DNA of 64,000 bases from Stutzerimonas kirkiae (lineage in GTDB: Bacteria; Pseudomonadota; Gammaproteobacteria; Pseudomonadales; Pseudomonadaceae), in assembly GCF_004327335.1 (NCBI RefSeq), contig NZ_QJUO01000019.1:1-64000 (forward strand), read 5' to 3'. Each line of letters starts with the position of its first letter. The first letter of the stretch is position 1. Position numbers and translations under genes: made by a program. The notes beneath the pieces were generated by a model. That model was not told the DNA's origin, made no database searches, and saw nothing but the letters and a program-made list of their open reading frames with translations. Shown here piece after piece: positions 48,578 to 58,364 of this stretch.

Positions 48578-49177
48578 TCAGTGGATGAATAGCAGGGCCA
48601 GCAGCAGTGGCAGCACCAGGCCCAGGCCGACCAGCGGCCAGGTGCTCGGGCGGCCACCGGCATGCCTGTGCAGCAACAGCAGGCCGGTGATGCTGAAGAT
48701 CACGCAGACCACGGCGAAAATATCGATGAACCAGCTCCAGGCCGTACCGCTGTGGCGGCCTTTGTGCAGGTCGTTGAAGTAGGCGATCCAGCCGCGATCG
48801 GTGGATTCGTATTGCAGAAGGCCCGAGTCGAGCTCCAGGCTCAGCCAGGCATCGCCACCCGGGCGGGAGGCGGCGATATAGAGTTCGCCATCGCTCCATT
48901 CGGCCTCGCCGGAGAGAATGGCGGCGCCGACTTCATCCCCCAGCCAGTCGCGTAACGCCGTGGGCAGTCCGTGTTGCGGCTGGTGCTCCAGCAGTTGTCG
49001 CTGCAGGGCTTCGGGCAGGTGGGCCTGGTGCTGGCGGATCTGCGGCCTGGACTCGATTTGCGCGGCATGGTTGAGGGTGATGCCGGTGATGGCGAACAGC
49101 AGCATGCCGACCAGGCAGAGCGCCGAGCTGATCCAGTGCCATTGGCGAAGGGTGCCGAGCCAGGGAAGGAGGAGCAT
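48578..49177 (-). CDS. PepSY-associated membrane protein
   Basis: The 199-residue protein has three membrane helices (about 15-35, 140-165, 178-195) and the family motifs HWISSALCLVGMLLFAITGITLNHA and FNDLHKGRHSGTAWSWFIDIFAVVCVIFSITGLLLL. PepSY-TM proteins are reductase-like components of iron or siderophore systems. It is the first gene of the four-gene operon, downstream of a candidate Fur box. Confidence 0.87.
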   Translation of the reverse strand: MLLLPWLGTLRQWHWISSALCLVGMLLFAITGITLNHAAQIESRPQIRQHQAHLPEALQRQLLEHQPQHGLPTALRDWLGDEVGAAILSGEAEWSDGELYIAASRPGGDAWLSLELDSGLLQYESTDRGWIAYFNDLHKGRHSGTAWSWFIDIFAVVCVIFSITGLLLLHRHAGGRPSTWPLVGLGLVLPLLLALLFIH

Positions 49178-49278
49178 GGAGGTATCTTGATGGTGGAAGT
49201 TGGGCGGGATTCTATGGAAACCTCGCCGGGTAGGCGGGGGATTTACCAAAAATTTTCCGTACTCGTTGATTGCTTCAA

Positions 49279-49297
49279 GATAATCATTCTCGAATGC
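49279..49297 (-). promoter_or_regulatory. Candidate Fur box
   Basis: On the minus strand GCATTCGAGAATGATTATC agrees with the 19-bp Fur consensus at about 12 positions, with a well-kept right half. It lies 102 bases upstream of the PepSY gene, suggesting iron control of that operon. Confidence 0.45.
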
Positions 49298-49523
49298 TTA
49301 TTCTTCTCACTAAATGTTTCATATTGTTTATCCTGTGGCGAAACTGAGGCCAAATGAAGCCTTCATGCGGGCTTCCCGGGCTTTGTAAGTTATGTAAGCG
49401 ACAGCCTGCCCGCCGAGTACCTCCTGGGCGGGGACCGTTATGGGCAAAATTACAGTCGCTTTTGTGTATGCCATGGGGTATGAGCTTTCGTTCGTGAAGT
49501 GCTTTCCCATAGAAGGAGTCGTT

Positions 49524-50417
49524 GTGTCCAGCGGTGTCGGTTTATCGGTTCTGGCGTCATTCATGTTCGGTGTCCTCTATTACTACTCGACACTGTTGTC
49601 GCCATTGAGCGGCGAGGCGGTATTTGCCTGGAGGATGCTGCTGACATTTCCCTTCGTGACCCTGTTCATCGTCTCTTCGGGGGACTGGGGGCTGGTCGGC
49701 ACATTGCTTGGCCGGATACGCCGCAGGCCTGTGCTACTCCTGCCGCTGCTACTGAGCGGTTTTCTGCTGGCGGTACAGCTCTGGCTGTTCATGTGGGCAC
49801 CCTTGCACGGGCGTGGTTTGCAGGTGTCGCTGGGTTATTTCATGTTGCCGTTGAGCATGGTACTGGTCGGCTTCCTGGTCTATCGCGAACATCTGTCGCG
49901 CCTGCAGAAACTGGCGGTCATCTGTGCGGCGGTGGGTGTCTGCAACGAGCTGTGGCAGGTTGGGAGCTTTGCCTGGGAAAGCCTGGTGGTGGCGCTGGGT
50001 TATCCACTGTACTTCGTCCTGCGCCGGCGGCTCGGCACCGATCACCTGGGCGGGTTGTGGTTCGATATGCTGCTGATCCTGCCCCTGGTCTTCTATGTGC
50101 TGGCGAGCGGCGGGGCCGTGGGGGAGTTGTTTTCCGAGCATCCGAAACTCTACGGGCTGGTGCCGCTGCTGGGCGCCATCAGTGCCCTCGCGCTGGTCAG
50201 CTATATCCTGGCCAGCCGTATGCTGAGTTTCGCGCTGTTCGGCCTGCTCGGGTATGTCGAGCCCGTGCTGCTGGTGCTTGTGGCCCTGTTGCTGGGAGAA
50301 GTCATCGCGCCCCATGAGTGGCTGACCTATGTGCCTATCTGGCTGGCGGTGGCGTTGCTGGTCATGGAAGGTGTGCTGCATTTGCGTGCCCGGCGCCGGC
50401 AGATACCCGGCCAATAG
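49524..50417 (+). CDS. RarD-like EamA permease
   Basis: The 297-residue protein has about ten membrane helices in the RarD arrangement: GVGLSVLASFMFGVLYYYSTLLSPLSGEAVFAWRMLLTFP, LSLGYFMLPLSMVLVGFLVYRE-type loop and a second half with LLGYVEPVLLVLVALLLGE. The family exports metabolites or drugs, but the substrate is unknown. The GTG start has AGAAGGAG five bases upstream. An ATG at 49440 would add 28 non-hydrophobic residues and is less likely. Confidence 0.83.
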   Translation: MSSGVGLSVLASFMFGVLYYYSTLLSPLSGEAVFAWRMLLTFPFVTLFIVSSGDWGLVGTLLGRIRRRPVLLLPLLLSGFLLAVQLWLFMWAPLHGRGLQVSLGYFMLPLSMVLVGFLVYREHLSRLQKLAVICAAVGVCNELWQVGSFAWESLVVALGYPLYFVLRRRLGTDHLGGLWFDMLLILPLVFYVLASGGAVGELFSEHPKLYGLVPLLGAISALALVSYILASRMLSFALFGLLGYVEPVLLVLVALLLGEVIAPHEWLTYVPIWLAVALLVMEGVLHLRARRRQIPGQ

Positions 50418-50703
50418 ACTGCCGCCATGAGCGGATAGCGTCCGCTCTCCTCGTGAAGGAGTTAACTCATTGTTTTAAAGCGAAAAAATTTCGATGTGGA
50501 GGTTGTTCGTTGGCGAGACGGCGCGCTGGATTGGCAATGGCGTGCCCGAGGTACGTGCCGCACGCTCTACCGGCTATCGCCAATCCGCTGGCAACGAGGC
50601 GGCGAAGACGCAGAAGAGGCTCCTGCGGGGCTTTGCGTGGTGCCGCAGCGTCAAGTTCGACAGGCTGGTAGAATCGCCCGCTTTCACTCTTGGGGAATTC
50701 GTC

Positions 50704-51552
50704 ATGGCCTTGGTCGGACGCTACAACAGCCTGGCAATCGTCAAGCACACCGGCTTTGGCCTGTATCTGGATGGTGGCGCGGATGGCGAGATCCTCTTGC
50801 CCAACCGCTACATTCCCAAGGATGCGGCCACCGAGGTGGACGACTGGCTGAATGTGTTCTTGTACCTGGACAGCGACGACCGGCTGATCGCCACGACACA
50901 GAAGCCGAAGGTGCAGGTCGGCGAGTTCGCCAGCCTCAAGGTGGTGGAGATCAATCGCACCGGCCTGTTCCTCGACTGGGGGCTGCCCAAGGACCTGTTG
51001 CTGCCACACTCGGAGGAGAAACGCCCGCTGCAGGTGGGGGATTATTGCGTGGTATACGTCTACCTCGACGCGCGTACCCGGCGAATCACCGCCACGGCGC
51101 GCCTGGACCGCTACCTGGACAATACCCCGCCGCGCTACCAGGTTGGCGATGAGGTCGACTTGTTGATCGTCGAGACCACTGACCTGGGCTACAAGGCGAT
51201 CATCGAAGGCAAGCACTGGGGCCTGATCCACAAGAACGAGGTATTCAAGTTCCTGCGTTCCGGCATGCGCGAGCGCGGTTTCATCCGTGAGCTGCGGGCC
51301 GACGGCAGGATCAGTCTGAGCCTGCAGCCGGTCGGCGGCCAGGCGCGGGATGCCCTGCAGGCGCTGATTCTCGACAAGTTGGAGGAAGCGGGCGGGGTGC
51401 TGGAAGTCAGCGACAAGAGCGCTCCCGAACTGATCAGCCACCTGTTCGGTGTGAGCAAGGGCAATTTCAAGAAAGCCATCGGCGGCCTGTTCAAGCAGGG
51501 CGCGATCCGTATTCACCAGGACCGGATCGAGAGGACCGTAAAGCAGCCATAA
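50704..51552 (+). CDS. CvfB-like S1 RNA-binding protein
   Basis: The 282-residue protein has three S1-like domains (about 5-65, 70-135, 145-215) and a C-terminal winged-helix (about 230-280, GVSKGNFKKAIGGLFKQGAIRI). This is the CvfB/YitL architecture. It probably binds RNA. The ATG follows GGGGAATTC. Confidence 0.88.
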   Translation: MALVGRYNSLAIVKHTGFGLYLDGGADGEILLPNRYIPKDAATEVDDWLNVFLYLDSDDRLIATTQKPKVQVGEFASLKVVEINRTGLFLDWGLPKDLLLPHSEEKRPLQVGDYCVVYVYLDARTRRITATARLDRYLDNTPPRYQVGDEVDLLIVETTDLGYKAIIEGKHWGLIHKNEVFKFLRSGMRERGFIRELRADGRISLSLQPVGGQARDALQALILDKLEEAGGVLEVSDKSAPELISHLFGVSKGNFKKAIGGLFKQGAIRIHQDRIERTVKQP

Positions 51553-51632
51553 TCCCCAAGCCACGGGAATTACACTTGCAGCTGTTTTTCGCCTCTTGAG
51601 TCTTGGCCGACAACCCGGAATAATGCGCGCGC

Positions 51633-51708
51633 GCCGACATAGCTCAGTAGGTAGAGCAGCGCACTCGTAACGCGAAGGTCGTAGGTTCGATTCCTATTGT
51701 CGGCACCA
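51633..51708 (+). tRNA. tRNA-Thr (anticodon CGT)
   Basis: The 76-base cloverleaf has acceptor GCCGACA/TGTCGGC, D-stem GCTC/GAGC, anticodon loop CTCGTAA, T-stem GTAGG/CCTAT and an encoded CCA. The anticodon stem GCGCA/CGCGA has only three Watson-Crick pairs: position 31-39 is A-C and 27-43 is G-A. It resembles the enterobacterial tRNA-Thr(CGU) except for bases 32 and 39. Confidence 0.95.
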
Positions 51709-51853
51709 CCCAATCAGGGGCCTGCACATGCGGGCCCTTGGCGTTTGCGGGGTATGCCCGTTCTTGCCGGGATGGTTCGCTTTTGCTGGCGCTGGCGAAC
51801 TCTTATCGGCAATGATCGTCCCAGTTGCTATCAGGAACGATCAGGGGGAAGGC

Positions 51854-52729
51854 ATGGAGTTCGGTAAGCGTGGCGTCGGGATCATCACTTTGCTCTGGCG
51901 AACGGTCCAGCGCTTCAATGAAGACGATATGAGCACCTATGCCTCGGCGCTGGCCTATCGCACGCTGTTCGCGCTGTTCCCGTTCCTGCTGTTCCTGATG
52001 GCGATGCTCGGCTTCCTGCACCTGCCGGAGTTCTTCGACTGGCTGCGCGAGCAGGCCGCGCTGGTGTTGCCGCCGATGGCGCTGGACCAGGTGAACCCGG
52101 TGATCGACCAGTTGCAGCGGCAGAACAGTGGCCTGATGTCCTTCGGTATCCTGGTGGCGCTGTGGACGGCCTCGACAGGCGTCCGGTCGCTGATGAATGC
52201 CATGAACAAGGCCTACGATGTGCAGGAAGGGCGGCCGCTGTGGAAGCTGTTCCTGCTGTCGTACCTGTATACCGTCGGTATCGCCGTGATGCTGCTGGCC
52301 GCCGCCGGGCTGATGATCATCGGACCGCAGGTGATGGAATGGCTGGCGACCCATGTCGGCCTGCGGGAACTGGTGGTGGTGATCTGGACCTGGGCGCGCT
52401 GGCCGGTGGTGGTCCTGTTGATGATGATGGCAGTGGCGTTGCTGTATTACGTGACCCCGGATGTCGAGCAGGATTTCCGCTTCATCAGCCCTGGCTCGGT
52501 GCTGGCGGTGGTGATCTGGATCGTGGCGTCGCTGGGTTTCGGCTTCTATGTGCAGAACTTCGCCAACTACAACGCCACCTACGGCAGCATCGGGGCGATC
52601 ATCGTGCTGCTGCTGTATTTCTATATCTCTGCCGCGGTATTGCTGCTGGGCGCCGAGCTGAACGCGGTGATCGAGCACGCCAGCTCCAAGGGCAAGGACC
52701 GCGGCGAAAAGCTGCTGGGCGAGTCATAG
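51854..52729 (+). CDS. YihY/virulence factor BrkB-family membrane protein
   Basis: The 291-residue protein has about six membrane helices and the YihY motifs DDMSTYASALAYRTLFALFPFLLFLMAMLGF, SILVALWTAS-like segment, LYYVTPDVEQDFRFISPGSVLAVVIWIVASLGFGFYV and NYNATYGSIGAIIVLLLYFYISAAVLLLGAELNA. Function is unresolved; the old name RNase BN is mistaken. GGGGGAAGG precedes the ATG. Confidence 0.9.
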   Translation: MEFGKRGVGIITLLWRTVQRFNEDDMSTYASALAYRTLFALFPFLLFLMAMLGFLHLPEFFDWLREQAALVLPPMALDQVNPVIDQLQRQNSGLMSFGILVALWTASTGVRSLMNAMNKAYDVQEGRPLWKLFLLSYLYTVGIAVMLLAAAGLMIIGPQVMEWLATHVGLRELVVVIWTWARWPVVVLLMMMAVALLYYVTPDVEQDFRFISPGSVLAVVIWIVASLGFGFYVQNFANYNATYGSIGAIIVLLLYFYISAAVLLLGAELNAVIEHASSKGKDRGEKLLGES

Positions 52730-52835
52730 GCTCGGTTGCCGTAACGACGGTCGGGCTTTCGCGGCTGGCCGCGTACATCCGCAGTCGATGGCTGGCGTTC
52801 TCCTGGACGCCCCGTCGCTCGACACACTATTGCCA

Positions 52836-53072
52836 GGGGCTGTTGACGTTTCCTTTAACTCATTGATTCGGATGGAAATATATTTCCACTCCAGCCCTCC
52901 GGACGGGCTTCTTCGAGGAACAAGCGGCCTTCGGCTTTCGATTAAAAGCGCTGATGGCTGAACGCTGGACGAAAGCGCTGGCGCCGTGTGCCGGTCGTTC
53001 AGCCTCCAGCGCTTTTCGGCTGTCCGCTTGTGCCTCCGATCCGGCCATCCATGACGAAACGTCAACAGACCC
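52836..53072. mobile_element. 237-bp MITE-like element upstream of edd
   Basis: GGGGCTGTTGACGTTTC (52836-52852) and GAAACGTCAACAGACCC (53056-53072) form terminal inverted repeats that match at 16 of 17 positions. Inside are the perfect palindrome GGAAATATATTTCC (52874-52887) and heptad palindrome E9. No coding sequence is present, so this is probably a non-autonomous element. The 427-bp gap between the YihY gene and edd holds nothing else recognisable. Confidence 0.72.
52944..53016. repeat. Palindromic heptad-repeat element E9
   Basis: AAAAGCGCTGATGGCTGAAC (from 52944) and its partner ending GCTTTT (53016) pair at 19 of 21 positions. A second CTGGACGAAAGCGCTGG piece lies inside the loop. It is nested in the MITE-like element. 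Confidence 0.85.
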
Positions 53073-53156
53073 TAGGCATGGATGGTTTATGGTGGTAGCC
53101 GGAGCGAACGATGATTCGCGAATGTAAAGTGAAGCGCCCTGATGCAGGAGTGAGGC

Positions 53157-54995
53157 ATGCACCCCCGAGTAGTGGAAGTCACCGAGCGTCTGATCGAGCG
53201 CAGCCGCGACAGCCGGGCGCACTACCTGGCGCTGATGCAGGCCGCCGCGGTGGAGGGACCGCGGCGTGGGCAGTTGCAATGCGCGAATTTCGCCCATGGC
53301 GTGGCGGGCTGCACATCGGGAGATGACCGGCAGACCCTGCGCCTGATGAACGAGGCCAATGTGGCGATCGTTTCCGCCTACAACGACATGCTTTCGGCGC
53401 ACCAGCCGTATGAGCGTTTTCCGGCGCTGATCAAGCAGGCCTTGCGCGAGGTCGGCTCGGTCGGCCAGTTCGCCGGTGGCGTGCCGGCCATGTGCGATGG
53501 GGTGACCCAGGGCGAGCCGGGCATGGAGCTGAGCCTGGCCAGCCGCGAGGTGATCGCCATGTCCACCGCCATCGCGCTTTCGCACAATATGTTCGATGCG
53601 GCGATGTACCTGGGCATCTGCGACAAGATCGTGCCGGGCCTGCTGATCGGTGCCCTGCGCTTCGGCCATCTGCCGGCCATCTTCGTGCCCGGTGGGCCGA
53701 TGCCCTCGGGGATTCCCAATAAGCAGAAGGCGCAGGTGCGCCAGTTGTTCGCCGAAGGCAAGGCCAGTCGTGAAGAACTGCTGGCCTCGGAGATGCAGTC
53801 CTACCACAGCCCCGGCACCTGCACCTTCTATGGCACCGCCAACACCAACCAGGTGGTGGTGGAGATCATGGGGTTGCACCTGCCCGGCTCATCCTTCGTC
53901 AACCCGGGTACGCCGCTGCGCGACGCGCTGACCCGCGAGGCGGCGCACCAGGTCGCGCGGATGACGATACAGGCGGGGCAGTACCTGCCGCTCTACCGCA
54001 TCATCGACGAGAAGGCCATCGTCAATGCCGTGGTGGCGCTGAACGCAACCGGCGGTTCGACCAACCATACCCTGCATATCCCGGCCTTCGCGCGGGCCGC
54101 GGGCATTCAACTGACCTGGCAGGACATGGCCGACCTGTCGGCGGTGGTGCCGAGCCTGGCGCGGGTCTACCCGAACGGTCAGGCCGATGTGAACCACTTC
54201 CATGCCAGCGGTGGCGTGGCATTCATGGTGCATACGCTGCTGGAAGCCGGGTTGCTGCACGAGGATGTCGAGACCGTGGCCGGGCCGGGATTGCGCCGCT
54301 ACACCCGCGAGCCATTCCTGGATGGAGAGCGGCTGGTCTGGCGTGAGGGGCCGCGGCAAAGCCTGGACGAGACGATCCTGCGCCCGGTGTCGCGGCCGTT
54401 TTCCGAAGAAGGCGGGCTGCGGGTGCTGAGCGGCAACCTGGGGCGCGCGGTGCTCAAGGTTTCCGCGGTGGAGCTGCGGCATCGAGTGATCGAGGCGCCG
54501 GCGCGGGTGTTCAACGACCAGGCCGAACTGGCGCAGGCATTCGCTGCCGGCGAACTGGAGCGGGACTTCGTCGCCGTGGTGCGCTTCCAGGGGCCGAAGG
54601 CCAATGGCATGCCGGAACTGCACAAGCTGACGCCTTACCTGGGCGTATTGCAGGACCGTGGCTACAAGGTCGCGCTGGTCACCGATGGGCGTATGTCAGG
54701 GGCTTCCGGCAAGGTCGCCGCCGCCATCCATGTCTGCCCCGAGGCGCTGGATGGCGGGCCGCTGGCGAGGGTCATGGATGGCGACATCATCCGTGTCGAT
54801 GGCGAGACGGGGCACTTGAACGTATTGCTCGGCGATGCCGAATGGGCTGGCAGAACCGCGGCATCCCTGCCGGGCTGGTATGGCGGCGAGGGTTGTGGCC
54901 GGGAACTGTTCGGTTTCATGCGTGCGGCGTTCAGCTCGGCCGAGTCGGGTGCCAGCGTGTTCGTCGATGGCTTTGCCGCGGGGGAGCGGCGCTGA
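53157..54995 (+). CDS. edd: 6-phosphogluconate dehydratase
   Basis: The 612-residue IlvD/Edd-family Fe-S dehydratase contains [76 protein letters not shown] and [20 protein letters not shown]. It makes 2-keto-3-deoxy-6-phosphogluconate in the Entner-Doudoroff pathway. GGAGTGAGGC precedes the ATG. Here it is followed by pgl and eda. In P. aeruginosa edd lies apart from pgl-eda. Confidence 0.96.
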   Translation: MHPRVVEVTERLIERSRDSRAHYLALMQAAAVEGPRRGQLQCANFAHGVAGCTSGDDRQTLRLMNEANVAIVSAYNDMLSAHQPYERFPALIKQALREVGSVGQFAGGVPAMCDGVTQGEPGMELSLASREVIAMSTAIALSHNMFDAAMYLGICDKIVPGLLIGALRFGHLPAIFVPGGPMPSGIPNKQKAQVRQLFAEGKASREELLASEMQSYHSPGTCTFYGTANTNQVVVEIMGLHLPGSSFVNPGTPLRDALTREAAHQVARMTIQAGQYLPLYRIIDEKAIVNAVVALNATGGSTNHTLHIPAFARAAGIQLTWQDMADLSAVVPSLARVYPNGQADVNHFHASGGVAFMVHTLLEAGLLHEDVETVAGPGLRRYTREPFLDGERLVWREGPRQSLDETILRPVSRPFSEEGGLRVLSGNLGRAVLKVSAVELRHRVIEAPARVFNDQAELAQAFAAGELERDFVAVVRFQGPKANGMPELHKLTPYLGVLQDRGYKVALVTDGRMSGASGKVAAAIHVCPEALDGGPLARVMDGDIIRVDGETGHLNVLLGDAEWAGRTAASLPGWYGGEGCGRELFGFMRAAFSSAESGASVFVDGFAAGERR

Positions 54996-55144
54996 GCCTG
55001 CCCCGGCGCGCACCGATGACTTCAAACGTGTGGCTTGGCTGTGCGCCTAAAGATGGCTGGACGTGAGCGCCCGCGGGCACGACACTGCACATGACCGGCC
55101 CCAGGTGCCGGATTTTTCATGGTTTTTGTGGAGCAGTCCTGATC

Positions 55145-55858
55145 ATGGCGATCTCTGAACTCGACCTGCCGACTGGCGTGGTCGCACATAGCCTGGCCGA
55201 TCCCGAGAGCCAGGCCAGGGTATTGGCCGAGCATGTGGCGAAGGCACTGGATTTTGCGGTGCAGACATATGGCCAGGCGAACCTGGTGGTTTCCGGCGGC
55301 CGTAGCCCGACAGGTTTCTTCGAAGTGCTGTCCGGCCAGGCGCTCGACTGGAGCCGGGTGCAGGTGTGCCTGGCCGACGAGCGCTGGGTGGCGCCGGAGT
55401 CGCCGCAGAGCAACGAGGGCCTGGTGCGCCGGCATCTGTTGCGCAATGCGGCGGCACAGGCGCGCCTGATCGGTCTCTACCATCCCGCCGCCACCCTGGA
55501 GCAGGCCGCCAGCCAGGCCAGCCAGGCCCTGAGTGTGCTGGAGCAGGGGATCGATGTACTGGTGCTGGGGATGGGCGATGACGGCCATGTCGCCTCGCTG
55601 TTCGCCGACAGCCCGTTGCTGGAGCAGGCGCTCAGCGAGGATTGCCAGGAATATTGCCTGCCTATGCTGGCGCCTCAGGAACCATACCAGCGCATCAGCA
55701 TGACCTATCCGCTGCTGGCGTCCGCACGGCTGCAATGCCTGGCCATCCAGGGGCAGGCCAAGCTGGAGACTCTGCGCCAGGCGCTGCTGGCCGATGCGCT
55801 GAGGATGCCGGTGCGTGCCTTCATGCACGCTCCGCTGGAGATCTACTGGTGCCCATGA
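55145..55858 (+). CDS. pgl: 6-phosphogluconolactonase
   Basis: The 237-residue protein has VVSGGRSPTGFFEVLSGQALDWSRVQVCLADERWVAPESPQSNEG and VLGMGDDGHVASLFADSP, the DevB/SOL motifs. It opens 6-phosphogluconolactone to 6-phosphogluconate, the substrate of Edd. zwf, its usual upstream neighbour in Pseudomonas, is not present. The ATG has GGAG upstream. Confidence 0.95.
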   Translation: MAISELDLPTGVVAHSLADPESQARVLAEHVAKALDFAVQTYGQANLVVSGGRSPTGFFEVLSGQALDWSRVQVCLADERWVAPESPQSNEGLVRRHLLRNAAAQARLIGLYHPAATLEQAASQASQALSVLEQGIDVLVLGMGDDGHVASLFADSPLLEQALSEDCQEYCLPMLAPQEPYQRISMTYPLLASARLQCLAIQGQAKLETLRQALLADALRMPVRAFMHAPLEIYWCP

Positions 55859-55880
55859 ACCCTATGATGGAGGAGTGCAC

Positions 55881-56525
55881 GTGACCCAGGAGCAAAAGAA
55901 CGCACAACTGGACGCATTGTGTTCGCGTGCCCGTATCCTGCCGGTGATCACCATCACCGATGAGCGGCATATCCTGCCGCTGGCCGATGCCCTGGCCGCG
56001 GGTGGTCTCACGACGTTGGAGATCACGTTGCGCTCCAGCCATGGCCTGGCGGCCATCCGCCTGCTGCGGAAGCACCGGCCGGAGCTGTGCGTCGGTGCCG
56101 GCACGGTGCTGGATGGCCGGATGCTGGCTCGGGTCGAGGAAGCCGGGGCGCAGTTCATGGTATCGCCAGGCAGCACCGAGGAACTGCTGCTGGCTGCCCG
56201 CGACAGTGTCTTGCCCTACCTGCCGGGTGTGAGCAATGCTTCGGACATCATGCGCGCCCATGCGCTCGGCTATCGCCGCTTCAAGCTGTTTCCGGCCCAG
56301 GTCTGCGGTGGCGTGGTGGCCCTGAAGGCGCTGGGCGGGCCTTTCCCCGATGTGCGCTTCTGCCCGACCGGCGGCGTCAACGACGACAATGTCGCCAACT
56401 ATATGGCTCAGCCCAATGTGATGTGCGTGGGCGGTAGCTGGATGATAGAGCCGGCGGCACTGGCGTCGGGCGACTGGCCGGCGATCACGTGGGCAGCGGC
56501 GCGGGCGCTGGAAGCTATCGGGTGA
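55881..56525 (+). CDS. eda: KDPG aldolase
   Basis: The 214-residue class I aldolase has LEITLRSSHGLAAIR, CVGAGTVLD, FMVSPGSTEELL and the Schiff-base lysine in YRRFKLFPAQVCGG, followed by FCPTGGVNDDN. It cleaves KDPG to pyruvate and glyceraldehyde-3-phosphate. The GTG start follows GGAGGAG at 5 bases. Another GTG six bases upstream is possible. The gene follows pgl by 22 bases. Confidence 0.95.
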   Translation: MTQEQKNAQLDALCSRARILPVITITDERHILPLADALAAGGLTTLEITLRSSHGLAAIRLLRKHRPELCVGAGTVLDGRMLARVEEAGAQFMVSPGSTEELLLAARDSVLPYLPGVSNASDIMRAHALGYRRFKLFPAQVCGGVVALKALGGPFPDVRFCPTGGVNDDNVANYMAQPNVMCVGGSWMIEPAALASGDWPAITWAAARALEAIG

Positions 56526-56581
56526 TGTGGCGGCAGGCTCCGGAAGTTCTTGTGCCGGTCGCCTGAAGGCACTGCCGTGCG

Positions 56582-56926
56582 TCAGACCTTCTTGACGAAC
56601 TCCGATTTGAGCTTCATGGCACCGATGCCGTCGATCTTGCAATCGATGTCGTGGTCGCCATCGCACAGGCGGATGCCCTTGACCTTGGTGCCGACCTTGA
56701 CCACCAGGGACGAGCCCTTGACCTTCAGGTCCTTGATGACGGTGATGGTGTCGCCGTCCTGCAGGACGTTGCCCACCGAGTCCTTGATCACCCTGGCGTC
56801 GTCCTGGGCCGCGCTGGCGGTGTCCGTGGCCGACCATTCGTGGGCGCACTCCGGGCATACCAGTTGGATGCCGTCTTCATAAGTGTATTCGGAGTTGCAT
56901 TTCGGGCAGGGTGGTAGAGCGCTCAC
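56582..56926 (-). CDS. yjdM: Zinc-ribbon protein YjdM (PhnA family)
   Basis: The 114-residue protein has an N-terminal zinc ribbon (CPKC...CPEC in [28 protein letters not shown]) and a C-terminal PhnA/YjdM beta domain ([31 protein letters not shown]). The GTG start has AGAGG six bases upstream and gives the family length; an ATG at 56944 would add six residues. Function is unknown. Confidence 0.9.
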   Translation of the reverse strand: MSALPPCPKCNSEYTYEDGIQLVCPECAHEWSATDTASAAQDDARVIKDSVGNVLQDGDTITVIKDLKVKGSSLVVKVGTKVKGIRLCDGDHDIDCKIDGIGAMKLKSEFVKKV

Positions 56927-57014
56927 GGCATTCCTCTCGTTCATATTGCGAAAGGCGCGCATTGTAGGGCAGCTACGGGGTACAGGTACAGGCGAAGCAT
57001 GCTATGCCCCTGTG

Positions 57015-57172
57015 CCAGGGCGATCGCGCTATGCACTGCAAGCAGCCGAAAACAGCGCTGGAAGGCTGGACGAAAGAGCCTGGCAACCGGTGTTTTTCGT
57101 CCAGCTTTCAGCCTCCGGCGCTTTTATCTAAGCACCTTGCCCGTGAATAACGACATGGCACTGTGGCCGCGC
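57015..57172. repeat. Large palindromic heptad-repeat element E10 abutting ptsO
   Basis: Inner arms are 57054-57075 and 57095-57122. Outer arms are CCAGGGCGATCGCGCTATGC (57015-57034) and a diverged complement at 57153-57172, which ends immediately before the ptsO stop codon at 57173. The 20-mer is the exact reverse complement of the right outer arm of E3. Confidence 0.88.
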
Positions 57173-57445
57173 CTACTGGCCTTCGCCGAAATAGTCCTCG
57201 ACCAGTTCGACCAGCGCCTTGAACGCCTGTTCTTCCTGTTCGCCTTCCGTGCGCAGGTGCAGGACGGTGTTCTGGCTGGCGGCCAGCATCATCACCGCCA
57301 TGATGTTCTTGCCGTCCACCAGGTTCTCGGTACTGTGGCCCAGCATGACCTTGCAGGGATAGAGCTTGGCGACCCCGGTGAGCTTCGCGGCGGCGCGGGC
57401 ATGCAGCCCGAGTTTGTTGATGATGGTGATTTCACTGCTTGGCAT
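57173..57445 (-). CDS. ptsO: HPr-like phosphocarrier NPr
   Basis: The 90-residue HPr-family protein has the phospho-His site [13 protein letters not shown] (His15) and the [13 protein letters not shown] region. It relays phosphate from PtsP to PtsN in the nitrogen PTS. The ATG lies 14 bases inside the end of rapZ. It is the last gene of the rpoN cluster. Confidence 0.94.
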   Translation of the reverse strand: MPSSEITIINKLGLHARAAAKLTGVAKLYPCKVMLGHSTENLVDGKNIMAVMMLAASQNTVLHLRTEGEQEEQAFKALVELVEDYFGEGQ

Positions 57446-58301
57446 GCGGAAGATCCCGATGACGAACCTGGAGGTTCCTGAGTGGCTCGCGCAGGGCCCG
57501 CCCAAGGCGATCGGCGATATACACCGAGCGGTGGTGGCCGCCGGTGCAGCCGATGGCGATGGTGACGTAGGAACGGTTGCTGGCGGCGAAGCGTGGCAGC
57601 CATTTGCTCAGGTAGGCGTGGATGTCCTGGAACATGTCCTCGACATCCGGCTGGGCGCTCAGGTACTCGATGACCGGCTGGTCCTGCCCCGAGAAGTCGC
57701 GCAATTCGGCCTTCCAGTAGGGGTTGGGCAGGCAGCGAACGTCGAACACCAGGTCGGCATCCACCGGCATGCCGCGCTTGAAGCCGAACGATTCGATGAG
57801 GAACGCCGTACCCGGCTCGGGTTTGTTGAGCAGGCGCAGCTTCAGGCTGTCGCGCAACTGGTAGAGGTTGAGGTGGGTGGTGTCGATCTTCAGGTCGGCA
57901 TTGTCGATGATGGGTGCCAGCAACAACTCTTCGTCGTGGATGGCTTCGGCCAGCGAGCGGCGGTCGTTGGTCAGCGGGTGGCGCCGGCGCGTTTCCGAGA
58001 AGCGCTTGAGCAGCGTTTCGTCATCGGCATCGAGGTAGAGCACGTCGCACTGGATATGCTTGGCGCGCACCTCGGCGAGAAGTTCGGGGAAACGTTGCAA
58101 CTGGCTGGGCAGGTTGCGCGCATCAATGGATATCGCGACCTGCGGATGCAACAACTCGGTATGCAGCAGAGCCCGCTCGGCCAGTTCCGGCATCAGGGCG
58201 GCCGGCAGGTTGTCGATGCAGTAGAAGCCGTTGTCCTCGAGGACATTGAGTGCAGTGCTTTTGCCGGAGCCGGAGCGACCGCTGACGATGATCAGGCGCA
58301 T
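57432..58301 (-). CDS. rapZ: RNase adapter protein RapZ
   Basis: The 289-residue protein has the P-loop GRSGSGKST (8-16), [22 protein letters not shown] and the C-terminal [16 protein letters not shown]. RapZ directs RNase E to GlmZ-type RNAs in enterobacteria and has related control roles elsewhere. It overlaps ptsO by 14 bases. Confidence 0.95.
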   Translation of the reverse strand: MRLIIVSGRSGSGKSTALNVLEDNGFYCIDNLPAALMPELAERALLHTELLHPQVAISIDARNLPSQLQRFPELLAEVRAKHIQCDVLYLDADDETLLKRFSETRRRHPLTNDRRSLAEAIHDEELLLAPIIDNADLKIDTTHLNLYQLRDSLKLRLLNKPEPGTAFLIESFGFKRGMPVDADLVFDVRCLPNPYWKAELRDFSGQDQPVIEYLSAQPDVEDMFQDIHAYLSKWLPRFAASNRSYVTIAIGCTGGHHRSVYIADRLGRALREPLRNLQVRHRDLPHAKQ

Positions 58302-58364
58302 GGCTGGTCACTCTGCGGCCGATGGGCCGAGGGCAGGGCGGTCGTCTGGCTCAAGGTCGTTCTC

